64,000 bases of DNA from Bacillota bacterium (GTDB taxonomy: Bacteria; Bacillota; Clostridia; Peptostreptococcales; Anaerovoracaceae): the NCBI GenBank assembly GCA_017459895.1, contig JAFUCA010000025.1, forward strand, positions 19,404-83,403, in the 5' to 3' direction. The notes below the pieces were generated by a model, which was not told where the DNA came from, ran no database searches, and saw only the letters and a program-made list of their open reading frames with translations. Made by a program: the position numbers and the translations under genes. Below are positions 42,615-51,474 of the stretch, in pieces. Every line of letters starts with the position of its first letter. The first letter of the stretch is position 1.

Positions 42615-44024
42615 TTAAAGCAGTCCGTTCTCTTCCAGAGTCTTCTTGACGAATTCCACATCCGTCTTGGTCTCCTCGGCCAGGAACTGCAGATCGCTGT
42701 CCGTCGGCTTCACGCCGGCCTTCTTGACGGCCTTCTTGATCAGGCTCTGTCTGAAGTGGTCGATGTCCGCTTCCTTGTACTGGAACAGCGCGGGAGTTGC
42801 CGGCAGAATGACGCTCTTGCCCGGGACCTCATCCTTCGGATCGCCCAGTCTGACGTCGATTCCGTTCTGCTTCGCAAACCACAGCTGCGGCTGTACGTGC
42901 TTGCCTGCGCCGGTATACTCTGTCTCGGAAACCACCAGGATCGCATCTTCCGGCAGATCCTGTGCCAGGGAGAAGGCTGCAGCCAGGGATGTCTGTCCTG
43001 CAGGACCTCTCTCGATGCCTTCCAGCTGTGCCAGCATCTCGGTCATCTCCATGATCTCGCCCTGGGTGATGGTGACGTATCTGTCCATGTATCTCAGCGG
43101 TCTCGCAGCGGAACGGGGAACGTCGGAGTGGTCCGGATCGGTAGCGTAAGGAACGCCGAATCCGGTGTGGCCTGTGGTACAGGACTTCTTATTGAAGTCA
43201 ACGTCGGAAGCCATGGAGAGGCCGGACAGGTCGATGGAAGCACCGACGATCTCAGCATCGCAGCCAGCCATCCGGACGCCGCGGGCGGTACCGGTGGTCA
43301 TGCCGCCGCCGGCAGTGGTGCAGACGACCATATCCGGGTCCTTGCCCAGCTTTTCTCTGCACTGCATAACGATCTCATATCCCAGTGTGTCGACACCGGC
43401 GATACCGAAGGGAGAGTACAGGGAAGCATTGAAGTAACCTGTGTCTTCCAGGATGGACAGGAAGGAGTAGAACAGCTCCGGTCCTACGGTCAGCTGAACG
43501 ACTTCTGCGCCCAGCGCCTCGCACTTACGGGCCTTCTCAACGATCTCCGGCTGGCCGACGCCCTTGGAGTCGTAGCATTCCTGAACGATGATGCACTTCA
43601 GTCCCTGGATCGCAGCCTGGGACGCGACAGCAGCACCGTAGTTTCCGGAAGTAGCAGCCATAACGCCCTTGTATCCCAGCTTTTTCGCGTGGTAAACAGC
43701 GCAGGCAGCTCTTCTGTCCTTGAAGGATCCGGACGGGTTCGCGGCTTCATCCTTGATGAAGATGCGGGCGCCGTAACCGGGCTTCGCGTACTTTCTGGCC
43801 AGCTTCGTGATGTTTCTTGCCTCCAGCAGCGGTGTATTGCCGACACCGAACTGGCTCTGAACTCGGTTGACCTCTTCCAGGGTGTAGCCTGTGGAAGTCA
43901 TCAGCTTATCATAATCGAAAGCGATCGGAGAGGTTTCAAAATCGTCATAGTCCAGTCCCAGCGCTTTCTTCTGGATCTCATTGGATCTTCCCATGACGGA
44001 TGCATAGTCTTTTGCCAGTGCCAT
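42615..44024 (-). CDS. ortB: 2-amino-4-oxopentanoate thiolase, beta subunit
   Basis: A 469-residue PLP enzyme of the threonine-synthase-like fold. The PLP Lys is in PSGSFKDRRA and the phosphate loop in CTTAGGGMTTG. With OrtA it thiolytically splits 2-amino-4-ketopentanoate with CoA to alanine and acetyl-CoA. Its ATG overlaps the ortA stop by one base; GGAGG lies nine bases upstream. Confidence 0.95.
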   Translation of the reverse strand: MALAKDYASVMGRSNEIQKKALGLDYDDFETSPIAFDYDKLMTSTGYTLEEVNRVQSQFGVGNTPLLEARNITKLARKYAKPGYGARIFIKDEAANPSGSFKDRRAACAVYHAKKLGYKGVMAATSGNYGAAVASQAAIQGLKCIIVQECYDSKGVGQPEIVEKARKCEALGAEVVQLTVGPELFYSFLSILEDTGYFNASLYSPFGIAGVDTLGYEIVMQCREKLGKDPDMVVCTTAGGGMTTGTARGVRMAGCDAEIVGASIDLSGLSMASDVDFNKKSCTTGHTGFGVPYATDPDHSDVPRSAARPLRYMDRYVTITQGEIMEMTEMLAQLEGIERGPAGQTSLAAAFSLAQDLPEDAILVVSETEYTGAGKHVQPQLWFAKQNGIDVRLGDPKDEVPGKSVILPATPALFQYKEADIDHFRQSLIKKAVKKAGVKPTDSDLQFLAEETKTDVEFVKKTLEENGLL

Positions 44025-44329
44025 TATCTAATACCTCCGATCTCTGCCATTTCTTCTCTCAATACCTTATCTACTTCGATCAGTTCCGGTACGAAATGAC
44101 CGTAATCATGATCATAGTACGGAGCGTCGTCGATCAGAGTACCCTTCTCGGTTCTGCCGACGACTGTTTCTACTGTTACTTCGTCTCCGATCTCAGCGTC
44201 TTCGAGCAAAAAGCCCTTCGTCCACTGCTCCAGGTCGCATGCCTTGGTATCGTCCGGCAGCTTCGCTGTTCTTTCTTCCGCCTTCAGTACGACGCTGTGG
44301 ATGCGGACCCAATCACCTTTTTTAGCCAT
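44024..44329 (-). CDS. ortA: 2-amino-4-oxopentanoate thiolase, alpha subunit
   Basis: A 101-residue protein matching OrtA (GDWVRIHSVVLKAEERTAKLPDDTK). It is the small partner of OrtB; its role in catalysis is known only at subunit level. AGGAGG lies eight bases before the ATG. Confidence 0.94.
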   Translation of the reverse strand: MAKKGDWVRIHSVVLKAEERTAKLPDDTKACDLEQWTKGFLLEDAEIGDEVTVETVVGRTEKGTLIDDAPYYDHDYGHFVPELIEVDKVLREEMAEIGGIR

Positions 44330-44348
44330 TTACTAATCCTCCTTAGCT

Positions 44349-44417
44349 CCACGCCGCAGAGGCGTGGCACTTCTGAAAATATGAGGCACGCCGAACCGTG
44401 TCTGGTGTGCCTCATAT
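44349..44417 (-). promoter_or_regulatory. Two hairpins between ord and ortA
   Basis: ATATGAGGCAC and GTGCCTCATAT (44379-44417) form a long stem followed on the minus strand by TTTT, and CCACGCC/GGCGTGG (44349-44367) forms a second stem next to the ortA ribosome site. The first looks like a partial terminator, which would lower ort/ora expression relative to ord. Confidence 0.6.
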
Positions 44418-44439
44418 GCTTGATTCTCTTCAGATGATC

Positions 44440-45498
44440 TTATTTAACGATCTTCTTTGCCGGGTCGATTCTGTCTCTGACATCACCCATCAGGCAACGC
44501 GGAATCGGCAGGTCGATCATTGTCTTCAGACCCGGTTCAGCGTTGATGACCTGCGGGATCATGTTCGCGCACATCGCGATGGTTCCCAGGCCGCCCTCAA
44601 CCTCAGGGCTGTTGACCATGTTAACTGCCGGAGTACCGTCGATGATGACATAGTCGCCGGTCTGAACGCCAACCTGTTCCGGCTCGATCTGCTGCGGATG
44701 CTCCATTCTGACCTTCATGCCGTTGGACAGAACAGCGTCAGCTTCCATGGCAACGCCAGCGCAGGAGCCGGCAGCCGCGAATCCGTACGGAGACTTTCTG
44801 TCAACGTCGGTTACGATCGGGTTCATATCCTGGGAGAACTCCTCAACGGTCAGTCCCAGACCCTCAGCCATCATGCCGACGGACTCAGCGAATCCAACGT
44901 GGCCAGCCATGGTGTGGTTAGCTTTTCTTTCTTTGAACTCTTCGACGGAGATGCCGATGCCCTGCTCGGACATAACAGCCGGTCCGAACGGAGACAGGGA
45001 GTTAACTCTCTTGGACAGGATGTGCTTAACATCGGTCATGCAGCCGGTCATAACCAGTACGAGCATGTCCATGATGTGTCCCGGGTTGATGCCGGTTCCC
45101 AGAATGGAAACGCCGTTTTCCTTGGCGATCTTGTCCAGCTCAGCAGCCAGATCCGGATTCTGAGCAGCAGGATAAGCCATTTCCTCAGCGGAGGTTACGC
45201 AGTTGATGCCCTGCTCCAGGATGAACTTCATTCTCGGGAAAGCTTCCTTTGTGAAGGAGTCTGTGCACAGAACAACGATGTCAGCAGCACCCGGCTTGAT
45301 GATGTCTTCCGGTGCGGAGATCAGTACGTCTTCTCTGTCGCCTCTCTCGGTCTTGATGTACTCATACATCGAATGTCCCTGCTTGTGCTCTCTGCCAGCA
45401 ACGCCGACAATGTCAACGCCCTTCTTGCTCAGAAGCATATCAGCGATACCGCCGCCCATTGCACCAAGTCCCCAAATGATTACTTTTACGTTTTCCAT
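44440..45498 (-). CDS. ord: 2,4-diaminopentanoate dehydrogenase
   Basis: A 352-residue NAD(P)-dependent dehydrogenase that oxidatively deaminates 2,4-diaminopentanoate to 2-amino-4-ketopentanoate. Rossmann motif VIIWGLGAMGGGIADML at the N-terminus, with SILGTGINPGHIMDMLVL in the middle. The start is set at 45498 (MENVKV) by AAGGAG; the frame runs further upstream through the promoter region but that part has no coding character. It is the first gene of the sigma-54-dependent ornithine operon. Confidence 0.95.
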   Translation of the reverse strand: MENVKVIIWGLGAMGGGIADMLLSKKGVDIVGVAGREHKQGHSMYEYIKTERGDREDVLISAPEDIIKPGAADIVVLCTDSFTKEAFPRMKFILEQGINCVTSAEEMAYPAAQNPDLAAELDKIAKENGVSILGTGINPGHIMDMLVLVMTGCMTDVKHILSKRVNSLSPFGPAVMSEQGIGISVEEFKERKANHTMAGHVGFAESVGMMAEGLGLTVEEFSQDMNPIVTDVDRKSPYGFAAAGSCAGVAMEADAVLSNGMKVRMEHPQQIEPEQVGVQTGDYVIIDGTPAVNMVNSPEVEGGLGTIAMCANMIPQVINAEPGLKTMIDLPIPRCLMGDVRDRIDPAKKIVK

Positions 45499-45564
45499 GT
45501 TTTTCTCCTTTTCGTATAAGTGTGAATTGAAAATTGTTGCCATAACGTATTGTGCCCCTATACT

Positions 45565-45583
45565 AAAGCAAGCGCCGTGCCAA
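45565..45583 (-). promoter_or_regulatory. Sigma-54 promoter of the ornithine operon
   Basis: Minus strand TTGGCACGGCGCTTGCTTT: TGGCACG, four bases, TTGC matches the -24/-12 consensus exactly, with GG at 45581-45580 and GC at 45569-45568. The start point should be near 45556, giving a leader of about 58 bases before ord. The sigma-54 activator gene lies directly upstream. Confidence 0.92.
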
Positions 45584-45599
45584 CTTTTGTCCAATACTG

Positions 45600-45636
45600 T
45601 GCAAAGGCTGGAATTCCAATGTTTCCAGCCTTTGCA
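45600..45636. repeat. Inverted pair of the TGCAAAGGCTGG motif
   Basis: Two exact 12-mers (45600-45611 and, inverted, 45625-45636) extend to a 14-bp perfect stem around a 9-base loop. It lies between the activator stop and the sigma-54 promoter. No T run follows on the minus strand, so it is not a standard terminator. Paired inverted copies near gene ends are typical of known DNA uptake sequences. Confidence 0.85.
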
Positions 45637-45682
45637 TGATCGAAATCCACCGTCCCGCGGTTCGCGGAAATCGGTTAAATTC

Positions 45683-45718
45683 GCAAATATATTTGCATTA
45701 CAGTGCAATTATTTTTGC
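45683..45718. promoter_or_regulatory. Tandem enhancer sites for the sigma-54 activator
   Basis: The palindrome GCAAATATATTTGC (45683-45696) and an imperfect copy GCAATTATTTTTGC (45705-45718) lie 22 bp apart centre to centre, two helical turns. The first is centred about 134 bp upstream of the expected start point, a usual enhancer distance. The same palindrome occurs at the activator's own promoter. Confidence 0.75.
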
Positions 45719-45733
45719 TTCTGTGTATATTAT

Positions 45734-47161
45734 TCACAGAATTTCATATTTTTTCAGTTTGTGCTGCAGGTTCTGGCGCAGCATTCCCAGATCCTTCGCC
45801 GTTTTCGAGACATTGCCGCCGTTGGCCGTCAGATACCGGCGGATCACCGTCTGCTCGATATCCGCCAGATACTCCGCCAGCGAGCCTTCCTCCCGGCGGT
45901 AGCCGCTGATGTCGGAGGAGCTCTCATGGTAGCCCTGCTGGATGCTGATATCGTCCGCGGTCAGAACGTGGTCTTCCTCCGCCAGGGACACCGCCGACAT
46001 GATGATGTTCTCCAGCTCCCGGACATTGCCGGGATAATCGTAGTTTTTCAGTTTCTCGAGGGCCGCGTCCGCGATCATCCAGATCTCCCTGCCGTATTCC
46101 TCGTTGTACTTCTTGACGAAGCGGTCGGCCAGGATCGGAATGTCGCTGCGCCGCTCCCGCAGGGGCGGAATATTGATGCCGATCACGTTCAGCCGGTAGT
46201 ACAGGTCCGGCCGCAGCGCTCCCCGTTCGATCAGTTCCTGGGGGGATTCGTTGACGGTGGCGATGATCCGCACATCCACGAGAATGTCCTTGCTTCCGCC
46301 CACCCGGCGGATGTATTTCTCCTGCAGCACCCGCAAAAGCTTGCTCTGCAGCTCGTAGGGCATGGCGCTGACCTCGTCCAGCAGCAGCGTTCCGCCGCTG
46401 GCCTGTTCGAACAGCCCGGCCCGGTCGACGGCGCCGGTGAAGCCGCCCTTCTCCGTTCCGAACAGGATTCCCTCCAGCAGGCTTTCCGGGATCGCCGCGC
46501 AGTTCTGGGCCAGAAACGGCTTCTTATGCCGCTTGCCGCCGTAATGGATGCTCTGGGCGAACAGTTCCTTGCCGGTACCGGTCTCCCCGTAGATGAAGAC
46601 GGATGCCGTATTCGAGGATGCCTTCTGGGCGCGCTCCACTGCCTGCAGGAACTTCGGATCCTCTCCGATGATGTCCGAAAAATGGTACCGCCGGATCCCG
46701 CTGCTGCGCTTCAGTGCCTCCATTTCCTCTGCCGGGATCTCGTGGCGGCTCTCCGCGGAAATGCTGTCCTGCAGAGACATGATCCGGTCGCTCATATCCT
46801 TGATCTCCGTGATATCCCGGGCCACCTCCATCGCCGCCACGACCCGGTCATCCACGATGATCGGGATGGTCGTGTTGATGGTCGTGACCTGCTTGCCGTA
46901 GATGTTCAGATAGGTCTGCTGCTTGCTGCGGATCTCCCGCCGGTTCACGAGGGCCTGATACAGTGTGCTCTCCGCCTCGGGAATGCTCCCGAACACCTGC
47001 CGGAAGGATTTGCCCAGCGCATCCTCCACCGAGATCTTCTCCAGCTGCGCCATCGCTTCATTATAAAGAATCGTTTTGCCGTACGCGTCCACGATATGAA
47101 TCGCTTCACCCATGACCTCCGTCATCGCGTTCAGCACCGCCATGTAGTCCTTGCCTCGCAT
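45734..47161 (-). CDS. PAS-AAA-Fis sigma-54-dependent activator of the ornithine operon
   Basis: A 475-residue regulator: PAS domain (about 5-115), AAA+ domain with Walker A GETGTGKE, the sigma-54 contact loop GGFTGA (usual GAFTGA), Walker B GGTLLLDEV and the R-finger region, then a Fis-type helix-turn-helix at the C-terminus (GNVSKTAKDLGMLRQNLQHKL). The PAS domain probably senses ornithine or a related metabolite, by analogy with RocR-type activators. AAAGGAG precedes the ATG at 47161. Confidence 0.92.
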   Translation of the reverse strand: MRGKDYMAVLNAMTEVMGEAIHIVDAYGKTILYNEAMAQLEKISVEDALGKSFRQVFGSIPEAESTLYQALVNRREIRSKQQTYLNIYGKQVTTINTTIPIIVDDRVVAAMEVARDITEIKDMSDRIMSLQDSISAESRHEIPAEEMEALKRSSGIRRYHFSDIIGEDPKFLQAVERAQKASSNTASVFIYGETGTGKELFAQSIHYGGKRHKKPFLAQNCAAIPESLLEGILFGTEKGGFTGAVDRAGLFEQASGGTLLLDEVSAMPYELQSKLLRVLQEKYIRRVGGSKDILVDVRIIATVNESPQELIERGALRPDLYYRLNVIGINIPPLRERRSDIPILADRFVKKYNEEYGREIWMIADAALEKLKNYDYPGNVRELENIIMSAVSLAEEDHVLTADDISIQQGYHESSSDISGYRREEGSLAEYLADIEQTVIRRYLTANGGNVSKTAKDLGMLRQNLQHKLKKYEIL

Positions 47162-47178
47162 GCCCGTCTCCTTTCGCC

Positions 47179-47206
47179 GTCCCGTGATGTTTTTATTGTA
47201 TCACGG
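47179..47206. promoter_or_regulatory. Hairpin over the activator start region
   Basis: CCCGTGAT and ATCACGGG form an 8-bp or longer stem that spans the -10 box. On the minus strand it could end the upstream efflux transcript, although no strong T run follows, or form in the 5' end of the activator mRNA. Confidence 0.4.
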
Positions 47207-47234
47207 GGCGGCCGGGAGTGCAAATATATTTGCA
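47195..47234 (-). promoter_or_regulatory. Activator promoter with overlapping autoregulatory palindrome
   Basis: Minus strand: TTGCAC at 47223-47218, 17-bp spacer, TACAAT at 47200-47195. The 16-bp palindrome TGCAAATATATTTGCA (47219-47234) covers the -35 box, so the regulator bound there should repress its own gene while activating ord. Confidence 0.8.
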
Positions 47235-47243
47235 TGTGAGAAA

Positions 47244-48215
47244 TCAGTTCCTCTGCCCTGGCGGCTGTCCGCCATCTCCTCCGGGTTTTCTGCCGCCGTC
47301 CGATCCGCCGCCGGACATCCCGCCCGGCCCGTTCATGAATCCGCCTCCGAATCCGGAACTGTCATCTTCCGTTACAGGCACTGCGACGGTGTCCCCTTCG
47401 CTCAGTCCATCGGTGATCTGAATGTAGGCATCGTTCCTGATCCCTGTCGTCACGGTCACCTCTTCGGTGCTCCCGTCCTCTTTCTGAACGGTCACCCTGC
47501 TCTCATTATCAGATGTGGTCACCGCGCCCAGCGGAACGCAAAGGGCATTCTCAGCCTTTTCAAGAACGATGGATGCCGTCCCGCTCATCCCCAGTTTTAC
47601 CGAGCCGTCGTTTTCGAATGTCACCTTCGCCGTAAACGTCGATCCGGAGCTGGAGTAATCCCCCACCTCGCTGACCGAGGTCACGACGCCTTCAAAATCC
47701 GCGTCTGCCGCTTCCACCTGTACGTTCGCTTCATCGCCGGCTTTGATCAGCGACACCTGATTCTCACTGACGGAAAGCTCCATCTGAAGCACATCGGTCC
47801 CGGCGACGGTTACGCTGTGGTCGGTGGTGAGCTGTTCCTCTTCCTCCGGCAGATCCCAGGATTTGACGACGCAGCTATAGGGAGCCGTCATCTTCGATCC
47901 GTTGGTGTAGGTCAGGATCGTGTCCCCCTCCTCCAGCGCATCTCCCGCTTCGACCTTCACTTCCTCCAGATAGTAGGAAGTGTGCGGACTCAGTTTCTCC
48001 TCCAGCGAGCTGATCACTTCCCCATCGGAGGACAGGGTGTTCTCGATGGTCATGACCGTCGCTGCAGACGTCGTCGTTTCGGCCGCATCCGCATCTTCCT
48101 TCGCTGCCCCTCTTCCAAAGGCTGCCCCCAGCACGATGATGATCGCGATGGCAGCCCCGCCGATGACGGCCGCTCTTTTTACCGGAAATCTTCTGTTTAT
48201 TAATGCTTTACTCAT
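47244..48215 (-). CDS. Efflux adaptor protein (HlyD/MacA-like) with Gly-rich tail
   Basis: A 323-residue protein: N-terminal membrane anchor (about 14-33), a lipoyl/barrel-sandwich region (LSPHTSYYLEEVKVEAGDALEEGDTILTY), beta-barrel segments and a C-terminal Gly/Met/Pro-rich tail of about 35 residues. It should link an ABC exporter to the outside of the cell. It is the second adaptor of the region and follows the cadherin-like protein gene. GGAG lies before the ATG. Confidence 0.8.
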   Translation of the reverse strand: MSKALINRRFPVKRAAVIGGAAIAIIIVLGAAFGRGAAKEDADAAETTTSAATVMTIENTLSSDGEVISSLEEKLSPHTSYYLEEVKVEAGDALEEGDTILTYTNGSKMTAPYSCVVKSWDLPEEEEQLTTDHSVTVAGTDVLQMELSVSENQVSLIKAGDEANVQVEAADADFEGVVTSVSEVGDYSSSGSTFTAKVTFENDGSVKLGMSGTASIVLEKAENALCVPLGAVTTSDNESRVTVQKEDGSTEEVTVTTGIRNDAYIQITDGLSEGDTVAVPVTEDDSSGFGGGFMNGPGGMSGGGSDGGRKPGGDGGQPPGQRN

Positions 48216-48239
48216 CTTTTTCTCCTGCTCCAGGCTGCT

Positions 48240-49154
48240 CTACTTCACATCAACATAGATCCGATAGACCCGGACGCTTCCATTCTCCGCTGTGACGCTG
48301 ACCAGAACCTTGTTTCGTCCTGTGCTCAGATCCTCTGTTCCTGTGATGACCACCTCCGCGTTTTCATCTGCTGCAGCCGCTTTCACATTGACGCTGTCCA
48401 CGCCCGATTTCACTGTGATGAAATAGGTATCATTCGTCTTGTTGAAATTCTGCGTGAATTCGTATCCGCTGACACGCAGGGATTCCAGATAGTTGTCCGC
48501 GGATCCAGTATAGGTGGTTTTATCCGCCGAAGACGCGCTGCCGCTGCCCGATCCGCCGGAGATCGCAGCTCCGCCGGAGACGGAGCCCATTCCGGAGCCG
48601 CCCTTCATAGACGCTCCGCCCCTTTCACCGGCACCGGTCTTCCCACCTTTATCGTCCGGCGCCGCATCCCTATCATCCCGGTCCGCGCTGCCGCTGGCCT
48701 GATCACCGTCCCCGCTGACCGGGCTGTCGCTTCCGGAGTCCCCGGAATCTCCTGAATCTCCGTCGGCGGATCCGCCGTCACCGGAATCTCCATCTCCGGT
48801 GGCTCCGTCATCCCCGGAGCCGTCCTCCGATTCGGACGGCTCCTGCGCAGTCACAGTAACCGTGCAGCTGTCCGTACGCTCTGCGGTGCTGGCGGTAACC
48901 GTGTAGGATCCCGCCTCGCTGAAGCTCACTTTGATCGTATCTCCGCTGACCGACAGGCTCGCGCCGGAGGACGGACTGATCGACGCTTCCAGGCTGCCCT
49001 CTTCATCCCCGGACAGACCTGCGGTAAATGCGACCGTATCCCCCTCCGTCGCTGACGACGGGAATCCGGACAGCAGACCGCTTCCCGCATAAGAAAGCGC
49101 AGCCGGGACCATCAGCAGCAGTCCGATAACGATATATGCGATCCTCTTTTTCAT
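48240..49154 (-). CDS. Secreted protein with Ser/Gly/Asp-rich linker and cadherin-like beta-sandwich domain
   Basis: A 304-residue protein: signal peptide (1-25), an Ig-like domain (about 30-108), a long low-complexity Ser/Gly/Asp linker (about 110-210), and a C-terminal beta-sandwich (YLESLRVSGYEFTQNFNKTNDTYFITV...VYRIYVDV) of the cadherin-like type found in Clostridia cell-surface proteins. Probably binds surface glycans or proteins. It lies between the ABC permease and the second adaptor. GAGGG precedes the ATG. Confidence 0.78.
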   Translation of the reverse strand: MKKRIAYIVIGLLLMVPAALSYAGSGLLSGFPSSATEGDTVAFTAGLSGDEEGSLEASISPSSGASLSVSGDTIKVSFSEAGSYTVTASTAERTDSCTVTVTAQEPSESEDGSGDDGATGDGDSGDGGSADGDSGDSGDSGSDSPVSGDGDQASGSADRDDRDAAPDDKGGKTGAGERGGASMKGGSGMGSVSGGAAISGGSGSGSASSADKTTYTGSADNYLESLRVSGYEFTQNFNKTNDTYFITVKSGVDSVNVKAAAADENAEVVITGTEDLSTGRNKVLVSVTAENGSVRVYRIYVDVK

Positions 49155-49615
49155 GTTTTCCCTCGTTCTATGTTTTTATGCCAATTCTTTTGTCAAACTT
49201 CTCGCACGAAATTATGATTATTCAAAACCAATCCACTGTAATCCGTTGGCCGGAAAGGAATTGCAGTTTTCTGTTTCTTCTTTCAAAATCTGCAACAAGG
49301 GCTGGCTCCACCCCTGGATATTGACCCCAGAAGGGGTTATTCAAACCTGTGATTGCAGTATTAAAATCAAGGGACACGAATCTGCAATAATTCCGGGATT
49401 TTGTTGCAGATTTCTGTTTTCCGAAGATCGAATCTACAATAAGCCGAATTATTCTCCCCCGAATTGGGTACCGATGCACTCTTGTGTTGCAGATTTTTGT
49501 TATTCGTGAAGCAATCTGCAGCACCGAAAGGGATGGCTCTCCTCGCCACGGTTAAAGTGCTGTGTTTTCAATGTTCAAGTTCCACGCTCCTGCGGGAAGT
49601 ATCTGGCATTATTTA
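49155..49615. repeat. Intergenic gap with TTGCAGATTT words in both orientations
   Basis: No credible gene. Versions of TTGCAGATTTCTG or its complement occur near 49260, 49286, 49378, 49403, 49486 and 49513. A 13-mer, GCAATCTGCAGCA, near 49511 also occurs in the gap before the nuclease-like gene (near 62509), so the two loci share a repeat family. Located between an ABC permease and the cadherin-like gene. Confidence 0.7.
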
Positions 49616-50782
49616 TCATTCATACCGAAGCGCCTCTACCGGGCGAAGTCCGGCCGCACGTCTTGCCGGCAGGATCCCGAACACCAGCCCCACCGCTACG
49701 CTTACCGCGAAGGCGAGCACGACCATCTGCACCCCTGGCGCAAAGGATGCCCCCGCAAGCACCGCGATCTGTCCTCCGGTAAACCCGCATACGATGCCGA
49801 TCACGCCGCCGGCGATGCTGAGCACCAGCGCTTCCATCAGGAACTGAACCAGAATATCTTTGCGGCGGGCGCCCAGGGACTTGCGGATCCCGATCTCCCG
49901 GGTCCGCTCGGTCACCGACACCAGCATCACGTTCATGACGCCGATCCCTCCGACCAGCAGGGAGATCCCTGCGATGCCGCCCAGCAGCAGCGATAATGTA
50001 TTATTGATATCGTCCATGGCATCCAGCATCATGCTCTGCGTCGAGACATCATAGTAATCCTCTCCGATCCCGCAGATCCGGCCAAGGTAGCTTTCGATCT
50101 GCGCCGCGGCCTCCGAGGCAGAATCCTCGCTTACCGCCTTGACGTACAGGCTGCAGACCCCGCTGTCCGCTCCCAGGTATTTGGCCGTGGTGACCGGCAA
50201 CAGACACATCTGATCCACATTGTTTCCCATGGATGAGCCTGTGCTCTCCAGCACACCGATCACAGTATAGCTGTCACCGTCGATCCGGATGGTATGGCCA
50301 ACCGCATCCGAAGCTCCCCAGAATTCCTCCGCCACATCGCTTCCAATCACACAGACTTTCGTGTAATTGTCCACATCGATCTTTGAGATATCCCGTCCCG
50401 AGGCAATGGTATATCCCATCAGGCTCACGTACTCTTCTCCTGCTGCGACAACGCCGGCCTGCTCTGAAACCTCTCCGCCGCTGGAAAGGCTGGCGCTGAG
50501 CGTCTGGTACGGAGTTGCCGAATCCACCAGAGACAGCTCCTCCAGGCCCTCTGTTTCTTCCTGGCTGAGGCCGCTGTCCGAATCAGAGATGTTGACGGTC
50601 ACGATATCCGCTCCAAGGGAGGCTACCTGATCTTTCACGCTGTTTGCCGCCCCGTTGCCGATCCCGACCAGAATGATGACCGAAGCGATCCCGATCACGA
50701 GTCCCAGAATCGTCAGCGCGGATCGGAGCCGGTTGTCTTTGATATTTCGATATGCCGTTCGAATGGTCAGTGCCGGGTTCAT
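49616..50782 (-). CDS. ABC transporter permease (MacB/FtsX-like)
   Basis: A 388-residue permease: one N-terminal helix (about 22-45), a large extracellular MacB-type domain (about 50-260), and three C-terminal helices (about 270-370) with the ERTREIGIRKSLGARRKDI loop typical of the family. It works with the ATPase encoded upstream (ATGA overlap) and an adaptor to export a peptide, antibiotic or lipid-like substrate. Confidence 0.92.
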   Translation of the reverse strand: MNPALTIRTAYRNIKDNRLRSALTILGLVIGIASVIILVGIGNGAANSVKDQVASLGADIVTVNISDSDSGLSQEETEGLEELSLVDSATPYQTLSASLSSGGEVSEQAGVVAAGEEYVSLMGYTIASGRDISKIDVDNYTKVCVIGSDVAEEFWGASDAVGHTIRIDGDSYTVIGVLESTGSSMGNNVDQMCLLPVTTAKYLGADSGVCSLYVKAVSEDSASEAAAQIESYLGRICGIGEDYYDVSTQSMMLDAMDDINNTLSLLLGGIAGISLLVGGIGVMNVMLVSVTERTREIGIRKSLGARRKDILVQFLMEALVLSIAGGVIGIVCGFTGGQIAVLAGASFAPGVQMVVLAFAVSVAVGLVFGILPARRAAGLRPVEALRYE

Positions 50783-51441
50783 GCGACGATCCTCCCGTCT
50801 TCGATCCGGATGATCCGCTTCGCCTGCTGCGCGATCTGCAGATCATGGGTGATCAGCACGATGGTCTGCCCTGCTTCGTTCAGTTCTTTCATTAGTGAAA
50901 TGATGCTCCGGCCCGTTGCCTGATCCAGAGCTCCTGTGGGTTCATCCGCAAGAATCAGTTTCGGATCTCCGACCAGGGCTCTGGCAATAGCGGCTCTTTG
51001 CTGCTGCCCTCCGGAGAGCTGTGAAGGCAGGTGATCCTTCCGATTGCCCAGCCCCAGCCTTTGCAAAAGCTGGCCGGCCTTCTCTCTGGCATCTTTTTCG
51101 CTGACCCCGCGATAGAGGAGCGGCACCATCACATTCTCCTCTGCCGTCATCCGCGGAAGGAGGTGAAAACTCTGGAAGATGAATCCGATGTTCCTTCCCC
51201 GGAGTACCGTCTGTTCATCGTCATCCAGTCCGGTCACATCCGTCCCGTCGAACCAATAGGTGCCCTCGTCCGCCGTGTCCAGCATTCCGATGATATTCAT
51301 CAGCGTCGACTTGCCTGATCCGGACGGGCCGACGATGGAAACGAAATCCCCATCCCCGACGGTCATGCTGATTCCATCGACCGCTGTGACGGTCTCTTCG
51401 CCCATGGCGAATCGTTTCCTGAGAGATTCCAGTTCGATCAT
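50779..51441 (-). CDS. ABC transporter ATP-binding protein (MacB/LolD-like)
   Basis: A 220-residue ATPase with Walker [10 protein letters not shown], signature LSGGQQQR, Walker [13 protein letters not shown] and the switch His in LITHD. It drives the permease whose gene overlaps its stop codon. An exact copy of the dispersed 12-mer lies in the coding sequence at 51054. Confidence 0.94.
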   Translation of the reverse strand: MIELESLRKRFAMGEETVTAVDGISMTVGDGDFVSIVGPSGSGKSTLMNIIGMLDTADEGTYWFDGTDVTGLDDDEQTVLRGRNIGFIFQSFHLLPRMTAEENVMVPLLYRGVSEKDAREKAGQLLQRLGLGNRKDHLPSQLSGGQQQRAAIARALVGDPKLILADEPTGALDQATGRSIISLMKELNEAGQTIVLITHDLQIAQQAKRIIRIEDGRIVA

Positions 51442-51474
51442 TTTTTGATTTCCTTTCTGCTCATCTGCTTCTCC

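Noticed and set aside
45600-45636. Inverted 12-mer pair as an intrinsic terminator of the activator gene
   Set aside because: No T run follows the stem on the minus strand, so a standard terminator is not supported.
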